The notes under the pieces: generated by a model
What the model saw: only the letters and a program-made list of their open reading frames with translations
What the model was told of the DNA's origin: nothing
Databases searched by the model: none
Translations under genes and position numbers: made by a program
Assembly (NCBI GenBank): GCA_946498975.1
Contig: CAMMQC010000001.1
Span: forward strand, 64,001 to 122,573
DNA from: an uncultured Mycoplasmatota bacterium
GTDB taxonomy: Bacteria; Bacillota_I; Bacilli_A; RF39; UBA660
Reading direction: 5' to 3'
Length of the DNA stretch: 58,573 nucleotides
Shown: piece after piece, positions 16,679-25,073 of the stretch
How the letters are laid out: each line of letters starts with the position of its first letter
Position numbering within the stretch: the first letter of the stretch is position 1

Positions 16679-16707
16679 AAAATTTCCAACCAATGGCTGG
16701 AAATTTT
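16679..16707 (+). terminator. Intrinsic terminator of the PF06541 gene
   Basis: AAAATTTCCA (16679-16688) pairs with TGGAAATTTT (16698-16707). The right arm runs into T residues. Confidence 0.8.
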
Positions 16708-16793
16708 TATAATGTATAAAATCATCTCATATTTACAGTTCACTTCTATTTTAATGCCAAATCAAATATCTATTGTATATTTAATCTTTTTTA

Positions 16794-17789
16794 TTATCTT
16801 CTATTCCTTACCTGTTGATATTTCTTTAATAATTTCATTATATGAGCTTCATTCTCATCATAATTATCTTCAAAAGACCTATTAGTTTCAACTATACTTA
16901 ATAATAATTCATTAACTAAATCTCTACCTTTAATTAATTTATTTAAACTATCATATAATTCTTCTATTCCATCATCATAATATCTTGCTTTCTGTAATCT
17001 ACCATCACATAAATCATTTAATATATAACCAACATTAGGATATGTAGGAACAAAATTAGGATTTATTTCTTTACAATCAAAATCATTCATAACTTCTTCT
17101 AAAATTCTATCTTCATTTCTTTTGTATAAATCTAAAGTTCCTTCAAATTTTAAAAATATATCACCATTACTTAACATTACAGGTTCTACTTTAACTATTG
17201 AAGTATAAAATCCTGTCCTAACCTTTAATTCTTTATTTTTAATATCTAATGAATAGTTAGATACTTTTAAATGACCCGTCTCATGAAGTAATATATCTTC
17301 TGTTTCCTTTATTTCATCTTCGCCATATCTTTGCCAATCAATATTAGTTATTGGCATTTCAATAGTATTCTTTACTGGTATATATCTACCAGAAAAACCT
17401 AAATCCCCAAACAAAGAAATATTACTTACATATTTAAAAGATAAATTATTTAAGTTTTTCTCTAAATCATCTATTGGATAACCATTTTGTTTATTGTAAA
17501 TTAAATGCTTATCAATCATTTTATATGCTAAAGATTTTACTTCTTCTGGAATCTTTTCACTACCATCTTTATTATAATAACAATGATATAAATTTGAGCG
17601 TAAAAAACGATTTAGTTTTTCTTTATTATCCATATCAAATTCAGTTATACTTCTAAAAGACCAATTACCTTTACTATCATAATTAGAATAATAATGTTTC
17701 TCTCCTGTATTTAAATCAATACCAACATAACCAAAATTCATTTCATGATAATTATCATATAAAGTACCAATTTGTATAATATATCTCAT
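16794..17789 (-). CDS. Putative zincin-like protein with HETGH motif, otherwise unknown
   Basis: This 331-residue soluble protein matches no family I can name. ILLHETGHLKVS (about residues 167-178) fits the HExxH zinc-peptidase pattern, and ILEEVMNDFDC about 60 residues later could give the third ligand. No signal peptide or membrane segment is seen, so it would act in the cytoplasm. A strong AGGGGGAT site precedes the ATG. Its neighbours give no clue to substrate. Confidence 0.55.
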   Translation of the reverse strand: MRYIIQIGTLYDNYHEMNFGYVGIDLNTGEKHYYSNYDSKGNWSFRSITEFDMDNKEKLNRFLRSNLYHCYYNKDGSEKIPEEVKSLAYKMIDKHLIYNKQNGYPIDDLEKNLNNLSFKYVSNISLFGDLGFSGRYIPVKNTIEMPITNIDWQRYGEDEIKETEDILLHETGHLKVSNYSLDIKNKELKVRTGFYTSIVKVEPVMLSNGDIFLKFEGTLDLYKRNEDRILEEVMNDFDCKEINPNFVPTYPNVGYILNDLCDGRLQKARYYDDGIEELYDSLNKLIKGRDLVNELLLSIVETNRSFEDNYDENEAHIMKLLKKYQQVRNRR

Positions 17790-17860
17790 AATATCCCCCT
17801 AAATTAGTGATTATTATAGATTAATAATTACTAAGTGTCAATAAATTACGAATTTCATGC

Positions 17861-17890
17861 AAAACAAAAACTTCACCATAAATGATGAAG
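17861..17890 (-). terminator. Intrinsic terminator after the 17910 gene
   Basis: On the minus strand CTTCA...TGAAG (17890-17871) is followed by TTTTTGTTTT. Confidence 0.65.
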
Positions 17891-17909
17891 CTTATATTTC
17901 AAAAATATT

Positions 17910-18707
17910 CTAATTATTCTTTTTCCTTTTTATTAAAGTTGGTCCTTCTTCTTCATAATAATCTTTCATTGCTTCTTGTCCGTTTAATAGTTCTTCTTTA
18001 AATTCCTCTAAAGCTTGCTTCTGTCCACTAATATCTAATTCTAGTAAAGATGAAGGCTTGTTTTCTTCTTTTTTCTCTATATGTAAATTATTATTACTCT
18101 TTAAAGCTTTTATAAACTCTTCTTCTCCACCATATTGTTCTACACCACTAGTTACAAATTCCTTCCAAGAATCCATTACTCTCTTTTTTTGCTCTTCTAA
18201 TGTTAATCTAGATAATGTACCTGTCGCCTTTAATACAGTAACATCATCATAAGTATCATTAAATTTATAAATAATTTTTCCTTTCTCATTCTTCTTTTCT
18301 ATCTCAAGAGTCTGAACACCTTTTAATTTTCTCTCTGATTTAATTTGAATTTTGATAGCATTAAAGCCAGTAGGCTCTTTTAAATATTCTTTTTTCTCTT
18401 CATCAGTCATTTCTTCTAAAACACCAGCTACATCTAATTGACTTAACAACATTGGTCTAGCATTATTATACTTATTTGCTTTATCGAATACATAGAAAAT
18501 ATTATATCCTATAACTAACAATGAAATAAGTGTTTTCTTTAGAGCATCAAAACTAAAATTTTCAGATAATTCAGATAATTCATTTACTCTCTTTAAATTA
18601 TATTTATATCCTGCATCGGCAATATCTTTAAAAACTCTTAATTCATGTGATATTTCCATACCAAAACTTGCTATTATAGTCCCTAGCCATATAACTAAAA
18701 CTTCCAT
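17910..18707 (-). CDS. Membrane-anchored protein of unknown function
   Basis: An N-terminal hydrophobic segment (MEVLVIWLGTIIASFGMEI) and a second one near residues 60-75 (TLISLLVIGYNIFYVF) are followed by a long charged region. That region is rich in Lys and Glu, probably helical, and ends EEEGPTLIKRKKNN. I do not recognise the family. AAAGGA spacing favours the ATG at 18707 over the one at 18719. It stands alone between terminators and the YolD gene. Confidence 0.55.
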   Translation of the reverse strand: MEVLVIWLGTIIASFGMEISHELRVFKDIADAGYKYNLKRVNELSELSENFSFDALKKTLISLLVIGYNIFYVFDKANKYNNARPMLLSQLDVAGVLEEMTDEEKKEYLKEPTGFNAIKIQIKSERKLKGVQTLEIEKKNEKGKIIYKFNDTYDDVTVLKATGTLSRLTLEEQKKRVMDSWKEFVTSGVEQYGGEEEFIKALKSNNNLHIEKKEENKPSSLLELDISGQKQALEEFKEELLNGQEAMKDYYEEEGPTLIKRKKNN

Positions 18708-18793
18708 ATTAATTATCATTCCTTTCCAATTATCTATATCGGTTTCTTAATTGGCTTTATATTAACACTTTATCATATAATTGTCAAATATAA

Positions 18794-19192
18794 CTAAAAC
18801 TTAATGTCTATTATATTATCAAAAAATATTATAGTATTATCTATTAAAACTATTCTTTTATATACTTCATCAACTATTTTAACATTACTAGTTATAGTTT
18901 TATAACATCCCCCTTTTTTCTTATTATCTCTAACAAAATAAGTAATTGTTACCTTTGGTCTTAATTTAATATTATTTTTTATAAAAGATAACTTATCATT
19001 TAGCATTAATTTTATACCATCATCTAATTCTATTTTTTTAGATGTTTCTCTTGCAACTTCTCTAATCTTATCATCATAAGTAGTTAATGCAGAAAAAGGA
19101 GCGAACTGTGCTGACCTATTTTGTAAAGACATAGGTTTTCTTATTTTAGATACATGATGAGGCATGTTTATAATATCGTCATAATTATTCAT
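18794..19192 (-). CDS. YolD-like protein
   Basis: This 132-residue protein matches the YolD-like family by its RSAQFAPFSALTTYDDKIREVARET block. Such genes are typically paired with Y-family polymerase genes of the UvrX type and may regulate or interact with them. It starts 8 bp inside the end of the polymerase gene, with a strong AGGAGG site located in the polymerase coding sequence. The two are therefore cotranscribed and probably coupled. Confidence 0.85.
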   Translation of the reverse strand: MNNYDDIINMPHHVSKIRKPMSLQNRSAQFAPFSALTTYDDKIREVARETSKKIELDDGIKLMLNDKLSFIKNNIKLRPKVTITYFVRDNKKKGGCYKTITSNVKIVDEVYKRIVLIDNTIIFFDNIIDIKF

Positions 19193-20672
19193 GATGTCCT
19201 CCTATCTGCCTATTTCTATCTCTTGTAGTCGCCCCATCTTCTAAATCCATACCTTTTAAAATAGCATTTTTACCATACTTCTCTTTTATCTTTAACATAG
19301 CATTTTGAAGATTATTTTCTTCTTTTAAAACTTCTCTATTATAATCTAGATTATTATTTTTCTCATCTAAATTAAAAAATAAATCTAATTGCCTATATCT
19401 TACTTTACATTTTTCATCTTCTTCACTTGCTAACTTAGTTGCACACATATTAACTCTTCTAACTAATAGTTTAGGATTTATTATTCTTTCAAATAATTTA
19501 ATTATCGCTTCAATAATTATTTTAGATGAAGACGTTTTATAATCTAAGTTAATAGTTCCATGGCTAGACTTAGGTATAGCACGTCCATAATGGTCTATTG
19601 TAATTTCTCCATTATAATCATCAGTAATATTATCTATATCATAACCAATAGTTAATACTAACTGTTCTGTTACTAATTTTTTAGAGACAAGTTCTAAAGC
19701 TAGCAAATCAGCCATCTCTCTTACTATTAACTTTGTCTTATCATAAGAATATGGACTTTGTAAAACTTGACCACTACTTATACTTTTGGCAAGTGGTTTA
19801 TAGTTTTTTATAGATTCTATTGTACATGGTTCATAACCCCAAGCATGGTCTATTAAAAGTTCAGCATTAACCCCAAATAATTTATATAGTAAGTCTTCAT
19901 TATTAATAGAACATCTTGCAACATCACCCATTGTATACATACCATACTTCTCTAATCTTTTAGAAATACCTTTACCTACTCTCCAAATATCTGTAATAGG
20001 CACATGACTCCATATCAACTGTCTATAAGACATTTCGTTAAGTTCGGCAATTCTTACCCCAAAGAGATTCGCTTCAGTGTGTTTTGCGACTACATCCATA
20101 GCAACTTTAGCAAGAAATAAGTTAGTACCAATTCCCCCAGTCGCTGTAATACCAGTTGTATCATAGACATCTTTAATTATCTTTGTTATTAAGTCTTTAG
20201 GAGATAACTTATAGTATTTTAAGTAATTAGTTATATCCATAAAAACTTCATCTATAGAATAGACAAATATATCTTCTTTAGCAATATACTTTAAATAGAT
20301 ATTATATATCTTAGCAGAATAATCAATATAATGAGCCATTCTAGGAGGAGCGATAATTAAATCAAGTTCTTTAGTCTTATCTTTCTTTAAAATATCATCA
20401 TTAACTGCTTTACCACTAAACTTTTTATAACCATTATCTTTTCTTCTTATCTTATTAATCTCTTTAACTTTACTTAAAACTTCAAAAAGTCTTGCTCTTC
20501 CACCTATACCATACTGTTTCAACGCTGGACTTACCGCTAAACATATTGTCTTTTCTGTCCTAGATTTATCGGCAACAACAAGATTGGTTTTTAAAGGATC
20601 AAGTCCTCTTTCTACACATTCAACTGATGCATAAAAACTCTTTAAATCAATACAACAATATACCTTTTCCAT
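19185..20672 (-). CDS. uvrX: Y-family DNA polymerase, UvrX/UmuC-like
   Basis: An error-prone translesion polymerase. The palm motif CIDLKSFYASVEC (residues 6-18) holds the first metal Asp. SIDEVFMDIT near 140 holds the second acidic pair. GIGTNLFLAKVAMD, the helix-hairpin-helix region around WRVGKGISKRLEKYGMYTMGDVA, and a little-finger domain follow. At 495 residues it is longer than DinB and fits the UvrX/YqjW group carried by Bacillota genomes and prophages. It is followed by yolD and preceded by a LexA-like operator, so it is probably SOS-induced. Confidence 0.9.
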   Translation of the reverse strand: MEKVYCCIDLKSFYASVECVERGLDPLKTNLVVADKSRTEKTICLAVSPALKQYGIGGRARLFEVLSKVKEINKIRRKDNGYKKFSGKAVNDDILKKDKTKELDLIIAPPRMAHYIDYSAKIYNIYLKYIAKEDIFVYSIDEVFMDITNYLKYYKLSPKDLITKIIKDVYDTTGITATGGIGTNLFLAKVAMDVVAKHTEANLFGVRIAELNEMSYRQLIWSHVPITDIWRVGKGISKRLEKYGMYTMGDVARCSINNEDLLYKLFGVNAELLIDHAWGYEPCTIESIKNYKPLAKSISSGQVLQSPYSYDKTKLIVREMADLLALELVSKKLVTEQLVLTIGYDIDNITDDYNGEITIDHYGRAIPKSSHGTINLDYKTSSSKIIIEAIIKLFERIINPKLLVRRVNMCATKLASEEDEKCKVRYRQLDLFFNLDEKNNNLDYNREVLKEENNLQNAMLKIKEKYGKNAILKGMDLEDGATTRDRNRQIGGHHE

Positions 20673-20695
20673 TTAACTCACCACTATTATTTTAC

Positions 20696-20713
20696 CACGA
20701 ACATTTATTCGTG
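20696..20713 (-). promoter_or_regulatory. LexA-like SOS operator within the uvrX promoter
   Basis: CACGAACATTTATTCGTG contains CGAAC-N4-ATTCG, one base from the Gram-positive LexA consensus CGAAC-N4-GTTCG, in an 18-bp palindrome with arms CACGAA/TTCGTG. On the minus strand it lies in the spacer of TTTTCA-N17-TAAAAT, about 24 bases before the uvrX start. Repressor binding there would block RNA polymerase. Confidence 0.75.
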
Positions 20714-20765
20714 AAAAGCCATTTTAGTTAATTGGAAAAAATTAACAATTATATCTATAAATTGA

Positions 20766-20796
20766 AAAAGACCTAGGGCTTCTAAATTTTCCTAGG
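20766..20796 (-). terminator. Intrinsic terminator of the second AlbA_2 gene
   Basis: On the minus strand CCTAGG (20796-20791) pairs with CCTAGG (20777-20772) and is followed by TCTTTTTC. It separates the AlbA_2 gene from the uvrX operon. Confidence 0.65.
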
Positions 20797-20859
20797 CACG
20801 TCTCGACATATAATATACATTATCTATCATAAAATTGCAAGGCTTTGAAAATAGTTATA

Positions 20860-22164
20860 TTATTTCTTTAATATATATGATACATTTCTACCACTATTAA
20901 TTCTAACCAAAATTTCGTCATCCACCATCTTATTCAAAATATTATTAGCTCTCGTTTTAGATATATTTAGTAAAGCTTCCACAATTTTACGATTAACTTT
21001 TTCATTTTTCTTTAAATATTCAATAATTTGTTCTTCTTGTGTTAAATTTGAAGGTAACTTTTTTTCACTATTATCATCTATATAATTAACATTATATAAA
21101 ACTACCTTAAATGTATTTTCAGTATTTAATAATAATGGTTTCTTATCATAATTTTCATACGATTCAAATATCCTTTCTATTCCTGTACCAAAGCTTTCAA
21201 CATATTTTAATCTATAAAAAACATTAGCTAAATTTGGATTACGAGACTCAGATACACCGCAATATAAGTCCGCCATATTTAACCCCTTAACTAATCCACC
21301 TAAAGAAGTAATTTCAAAGCGGTCATCAAATAATGATATTAATATACTGCCTGTAAAATTATAATCTCTATGTATAATAGCATTCAATAATGCTTCTCTA
21401 AGTGCATATTCTGGATAGTCTCTTGTATCAACCCTCTCAAGTCCTACAATTTTTCCTTTAATTCTATTAAATAGATTTAAATATTCAAAAGCTTCATTGG
21501 CTTGCTTTAAAACTGAGCCAGTAAATTCTTTTCTATCTTTAAATTCAAGCTTATTTTTACCATTAAAAATTGCACATTTTATTGAATATGGACATTCATC
21601 TGATAAAAGCAATCCTAAATTAGTATATCTATTATTTAAATCAATAATATTTAATGCTTTAAATTTATTATCATTAATTTCTAAATTATGTTGTTTAAAA
21701 AGGCCTTTTAAATAATCAAAATGAAGATTTTGTTCTTTTGAAATATTGCTTTCAAAAGAATTACTATTGCTTTCTACTAGCATTTTTTTAATAACTTCCT
21801 CACTTGCTTGTACAGATACATTTCCATGTCTTAAATAAACACCTGAAGATTTTAATCCTTTATCAGATAAATAATAAGGTTTATTAGGTGCCTCACTAAC
21901 TTTAACTACAATTATATCTTTATTATTAATTTTTTCAATATAAATTTTAGTATAAAGCGTTAAATCAGATTTGATTCCTTCTCTTATCATACCGCTTAAA
22001 GCCTCTAAATCTTTTTCAGCATCTGTTAACCCTACAATCCTTCCATCATCATCAATACCAATATAAATAGTACCATCATTTGTATTGGCAAAGGCAACAA
22101 TTTCTTTCTTTATATCTTTTGTAAGCTCAACTTTTAATTCTGTTTTTTGATCTTCATTATACAT
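20860..22164 (-). CDS. AlbA_2/Schlafen-type ATP-binding regulator, second copy
   Basis: The AlbA_2 domain (TELKVELTKDIKKEIVAFA, NTNDGTIYIGIDDDGRIVG, GVYLRHGN) occupies residues about 5-130. The ATPase-like YALREALLNAIIHRDYNFTG and RFEITSLGGLV lie in the middle. ESRNPNLANVF and GTGIERIFESY follow, then a C-terminal winged helix (NRKIVEALLNISKTRANNIL). Three in-frame start codons occur between 22173 and 22162. AGGTG spacing favours MYNEDQKTEL at 22164. It is not closely similar to the copy at 11543-13114. The leader carries a strong hairpin and short tandem repeats. Confidence 0.85.
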   Translation of the reverse strand: MYNEDQKTELKVELTKDIKKEIVAFANTNDGTIYIGIDDDGRIVGLTDAEKDLEALSGMIREGIKSDLTLYTKIYIEKINNKDIIVVKVSEAPNKPYYLSDKGLKSSGVYLRHGNVSVQASEEVIKKMLVESNSNSFESNISKEQNLHFDYLKGLFKQHNLEINDNKFKALNIIDLNNRYTNLGLLLSDECPYSIKCAIFNGKNKLEFKDRKEFTGSVLKQANEAFEYLNLFNRIKGKIVGLERVDTRDYPEYALREALLNAIIHRDYNFTGSILISLFDDRFEITSLGGLVKGLNMADLYCGVSESRNPNLANVFYRLKYVESFGTGIERIFESYENYDKKPLLLNTENTFKVVLYNVNYIDDNSEKKLPSNLTQEEQIIEYLKKNEKVNRKIVEALLNISKTRANNILNKMVDDEILVRINSGRNVSYILKK

Positions 22165-22173
22165 TATCATCAC

Positions 22174-22482
22174 CTAACATTATTATATACAAAGTTTAAA
22201 ACATTATCAACTCTTTCGACCACTTTTCGACCACTTTTCGACCATTTTTCAGCAACTTTTGTCATAAAACCTAAAATAAAATAAACAAGCTGGATGCATC
22301 CAACTTGCTCAGATGGAATCCAAAGATACACCACCGCTATTATCTTATAATATATCATAGTTAGTAAAATCATATAATAATTTTATAATACATTATTTTC
22401 CAAAAATACTTTTTTTTGATTTTGCGAAATAAAAATAATAACATTAATTATGTATGACAAGTTTTTAAATATAATATCGTAG
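22174..22482 (-). other. Gene-free leader with hairpin and 11-bp tandem repeats
   Basis: A 67-codon frame (22170-22373) crosses this stretch but lacks a good start site. Reading toward the AlbA_2 gene, the stretch holds a hairpin CAAGTTGGATGCATCCAGCTTG-like structure (arms within 22292-22313) followed by TTTATTTTATTTT, which should terminate. Then come about three copies of an 11-bp unit AAAAGTGGTCG (22225-22255). The repeats translate as WSKSGRKVVER, wording seen in C-termini of AlbA_2 proteins, so it may be a decayed gene end. The rest is AT-rich without visible signals. Confidence 0.4.
22292..22313 (-). terminator. Hairpin with T-rich tail upstream of the AlbA_2 gene
   Basis: The arms CAAG-TGGATG and CATCCA-CTTG, with one mismatched pair, form a stem of about 11 bp on the minus strand, followed by TTTATTTTATTTT. 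It may terminate the 22483-23202 gene, or act as an attenuator for the AlbA_2 gene about 130 bases downstream. Confidence 0.5.
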
Positions 22483-23202
22483 TTATTTGTATTTTTTTAC
22501 ACTATCTAATTGAGGTAAATAATAATCTATTACTTTTTTTATATTTTCATATGAAACATCAAAATCATGAAAATCATAACCATTATTTACTCTTACATCT
22601 AAAGATATACCATCTATACCTATAAAGCCTAAATCTTCTTTTATTTCACAAAATTTATCTGAATATCTATATAAAATATCTTTTAAGGTAGCATCTATAA
22701 TTTGAAGAGTGTTATTATCTAAATTTGTATTTGAAACTTTAAAGTTATTTCCTTCTTTTTTATAACACACATATGGTGCTTTTAATGAAGAATCTATGTG
22801 ATCTAATATATGATCATCACAACTATAAGCCATTTCAATTGTATCATTAAAATTATTATTAGAAAGATAAATCCTACCTCTCCAGCACTCTATAGATGAA
22901 CTTGAAACTACCCAAACTTCATTATCCTTATCGTAAATATTTACAATATTTTTAACAAAATTATCTAAATCCGTTTTAGATGAAATACTCATATGTTCTG
23001 AACGATAACCACTTTGCTTTACTCTTAATACAAGTACATTTCCTTTTTCATTAAAAAGTGAAGTAACATATTCTAATAAAGAGCTTTGTTCATCTTTTGT
23101 AAACCTATGCAAACCATTCTTCCTAATATCATCTTCAGTCCTAAAGCCCATAGCTACTGTTACTAAAGCTTTTTGATATCTTTCTGATATTTTTTCAGTC
23201 AT
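22483..23202 (-). CDS. Protein of unknown function
   Basis: This soluble 239-residue protein starts MTEKISERYQKALVTVAMGF. The GAGGGTGG site 8-10 bases upstream favours this ATG over one four codons earlier. It has no catalytic motif that I recognise and no membrane segment. The C-terminal half (LGFIGIDGISLDVRVNNGYD) reads like a compact alpha/beta domain. It lies between the tRNA-Leu gene and the AlbA_2 leader. Confidence 0.6.
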   Translation of the reverse strand: MTEKISERYQKALVTVAMGFRTEDDIRKNGLHRFTKDEQSSLLEYVTSLFNEKGNVLVLRVKQSGYRSEHMSISSKTDLDNFVKNIVNIYDKDNEVWVVSSSSIECWRGRIYLSNNNFNDTIEMAYSCDDHILDHIDSSLKAPYVCYKKEGNNFKVSNTNLDNNTLQIIDATLKDILYRYSDKFCEIKEDLGFIGIDGISLDVRVNNGYDFHDFDVSYENIKKVIDYYLPQLDSVKKYK

Positions 23203-23243
23203 ATAAACTACCACCCTCTAAAGATTATTATATATTATAAATT

Positions 23244-23330
23244 TGGTGCAGGAAACGAGATTTGAACTCGCACGATTAATTAATCACTACCCCCTCAAGA
23301 TAGTGTGTCTACCTATTCCACCATTCCTGC
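23244..23330 (-). tRNA. tRNA-Leu, anticodon GAG
   Basis: On the minus strand the acceptor arms GCAGGAA and TTCCTGC pair perfectly and are followed by A and an encoded CCA. The anticodon stem CTATC/GGTAG encloses the loop TTGAGGG, giving anticodon GAG (reads CUC/CUU). A long variable arm (around ATTAATTAAT) is typical of class II tRNAs. The T arm contains GTTCAAATC. The length is 87 nt including CCA. Confidence 0.93.
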
Positions 23331-23346
23331 ATAAGAAATAGTTAAA

Positions 23347-24432
23347 TTACTTAACTATCCAAAATGTTGGTATATCTCTAAGACCATTGTCACCACCTGC
23401 AACTGGTGTATTAATTATTTCATCATTTATAACTAAAGCACTAGAACTTCCACCATCCATATTAGCAGCATTAACAGCACCATAGTTTTCCATTATCTCA
23501 GTTAAGTCCCCCATATCAGCACCAATAGATGTTGCAAGACGTCCATTAATTACTAAGAATAAGACTATACCATCTTCTCTTTGACCAATAGCAGTTCTAG
23601 GTGCAATTCCCCAACCACCATTACCTTTAACAAAACTACTCTTACCATTTACTATTAAGAAAGGTCCAAACTCAATGGCATCTCTAATCCCCATTTCAAG
23701 TGCTTCTTCTGCCGTCATCTTACCAAGTACTAGTTTATCATCTTTAGTAAATCCTACAAATCCTCCACCCATTCTAGCATCTTCATAGTCACTTACAATC
23801 TTTCCATCTTTGATAACTGTTCCATGAGGTAAAGCTCCATTACTATTCCAATCAGGGTCATAAAAGCCTCCAGCATTAATAGCAACTATAGCATTTTCCC
23901 TCTTTGCAACCGTTGTAATCGCTTCTCCTCTTTTACCAAGATAAGCAGTTGTCGCAATAGAAACTCTTGATGGATCATATATCGCTACTAAATAACCTTG
24001 ATAACCACTACCACTAACTTCAATAACTTTATATAAATCATTACCTGGGTCTTTTGTTAAAATCTGTTTTTCATATTCATTTTTATAAATCTTAGCATCA
24101 GAATCATAATCTTTAAAATTAATTAAATCAGGATTAGTATTTTCATCAACTTCAATTATATGATTATTAGATAATACTTCATTAATAACATCATCATTAT
24201 AAAACCAAGTAGCCAAGTATTGATGAGACATAGAAGTCATCGCTGAAGTTATCCAAAAATTTCTAAAACCATCTATTGGACCATAAAAAAGAAATAAAGA
24301 AAGAGAACTTCCTATTATAAATAGCGCAATTATTATTTTTGTAACTAATTTCTTCTCTTTTCTTTTTTCTTTTTTTATTTCATCAAGAATACTAGGCATT
24401 AAAATTGTCTTATCCAAGTCATTCTTATTCAT
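23347..24432 (-). CDS. Phosphodiester glycosidase (NAGPA-like) membrane protein
   Basis: Residues 1-30 are cytoplasmic, a membrane span follows (IIIALFIIGSSLSLFLF), and the rest is extracellular. The catalytic domain of the NAGPA/phosphodiester glycosidase family runs from about residue 140. It includes IVAINAGGFYD, APRTAIGQREDGIVLFLVINGR and NAANMDGGSSSALVINDE. Members remove sugar phosphodiesters or act in exopolysaccharide metabolism. The start at 24432 (ATG overlapping the previous stop, AGGAG 9 bases upstream) is preferred to one 12 codons earlier. It is last in the envelope operon with the dockerin and cohesin proteins. Confidence 0.85.
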   Translation of the reverse strand: MNKNDLDKTILMPSILDEIKKEKRKEKKLVTKIIIALFIIGSSLSLFLFYGPIDGFRNFWITSAMTSMSHQYLATWFYNDDVINEVLSNNHIIEVDENTNPDLINFKDYDSDAKIYKNEYEKQILTKDPGNDLYKVIEVSGSGYQGYLVAIYDPSRVSIATTAYLGKRGEAITTVAKRENAIVAINAGGFYDPDWNSNGALPHGTVIKDGKIVSDYEDARMGGGFVGFTKDDKLVLGKMTAEEALEMGIRDAIEFGPFLIVNGKSSFVKGNGGWGIAPRTAIGQREDGIVLFLVINGRLATSIGADMGDLTEIMENYGAVNAANMDGGSSSALVINDEIINTPVAGGDNGLRDIPTFWIVK

Positions 24433-25063
24433 CAGGTACCACTCCTGTATTGTCCTCTTTTTCATCACTTATTTCTTGTTCTACATCTTTTTTACCATTG
24501 TACTCTCTATCCCCATTTATATCTAAATAATCTCTATCTAACTTTATCTCCTCTAACTTAACATCACTACTATTAGTATCACTTAACCATTTATTATAAG
24601 AAGTGATTAAGTTATTATAACTATTAATATCACTTATATAAGTATTAACAACTTCTTCATAAGAAGAAACAATCGCTTCACACTTATTATTAACATCTGC
24701 TTCAGGATGTAAAACATTAATACATTTATCTTTTACTCCACTGTAATCTTTATCAATTTTATTTAGACTTTCACTATAACTTTTATATAACTCTTTAAAA
24801 CTAGCATCATTATCTTTTAGTGTTTGATAATACATATCATCTGTAAAAACATTAGTATAAATATCATCTCTAATACTATTAAAAGCTTCTACATCAGTTT
24901 TAAAAGTCTCATAAGAATCTCTAACCGCTTCCATTCTCTTTTTAACTTCAGCTTGATCATCATTATAATTAATAACAATATAAGATATAATTCCTATAAC
25001 AATTAATAAAAAACCAATAAGTATCATTATTCCTAACTTTTTACTATGATGTTTAACTTCCAT
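24425..25063 (-). CDS. Membrane-anchored coiled-coil protein of unknown function
   Basis: An N-terminal span (LGIMILIGFLLIVIGIISYIVI, about residues 10-31) anchors an extracellular part of about 180 residues. That part is mostly helical and acidic, with two Cys residues (KCINVL, KCEAIV) that could form a disulfide. No family is recognised. AGGAGTG precedes the ATG. It lies between the cohesin-bearing protein (11 bp upstream) and the glycosidase (overlapping), so it is probably part of the same surface assembly. Confidence 0.65.
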   Translation of the reverse strand: MEVKHHSKKLGIMILIGFLLIVIGIISYIVINYNDDQAEVKKRMEAVRDSYETFKTDVEAFNSIRDDIYTNVFTDDMYYQTLKDNDASFKELYKSYSESLNKIDKDYSGVKDKCINVLHPEADVNNKCEAIVSSYEEVVNTYISDINSYNNLITSYNKWLSDTNSSDVKLEEIKLDRDYLDINGDREYNGKKDVEQEISDEKEDNTGVVPDE

Positions 25064-25073
25064 AATTACACTC

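Noticed and set aside
22300-22350. A possible T-box (AATAG-GGTGGT) before the AlbA_2 gene.
   Set aside because: The ACCGCG half of the T-box motif is missing, no specifier stem is visible, and the downstream gene is not an amino-acid gene.
22170-22373. A 67-codon minus-strand frame.
   Set aside because: It has no credible start site, crosses a terminator-like hairpin and is partly made of 11-bp repeats. I treat it as leader or decayed sequence.
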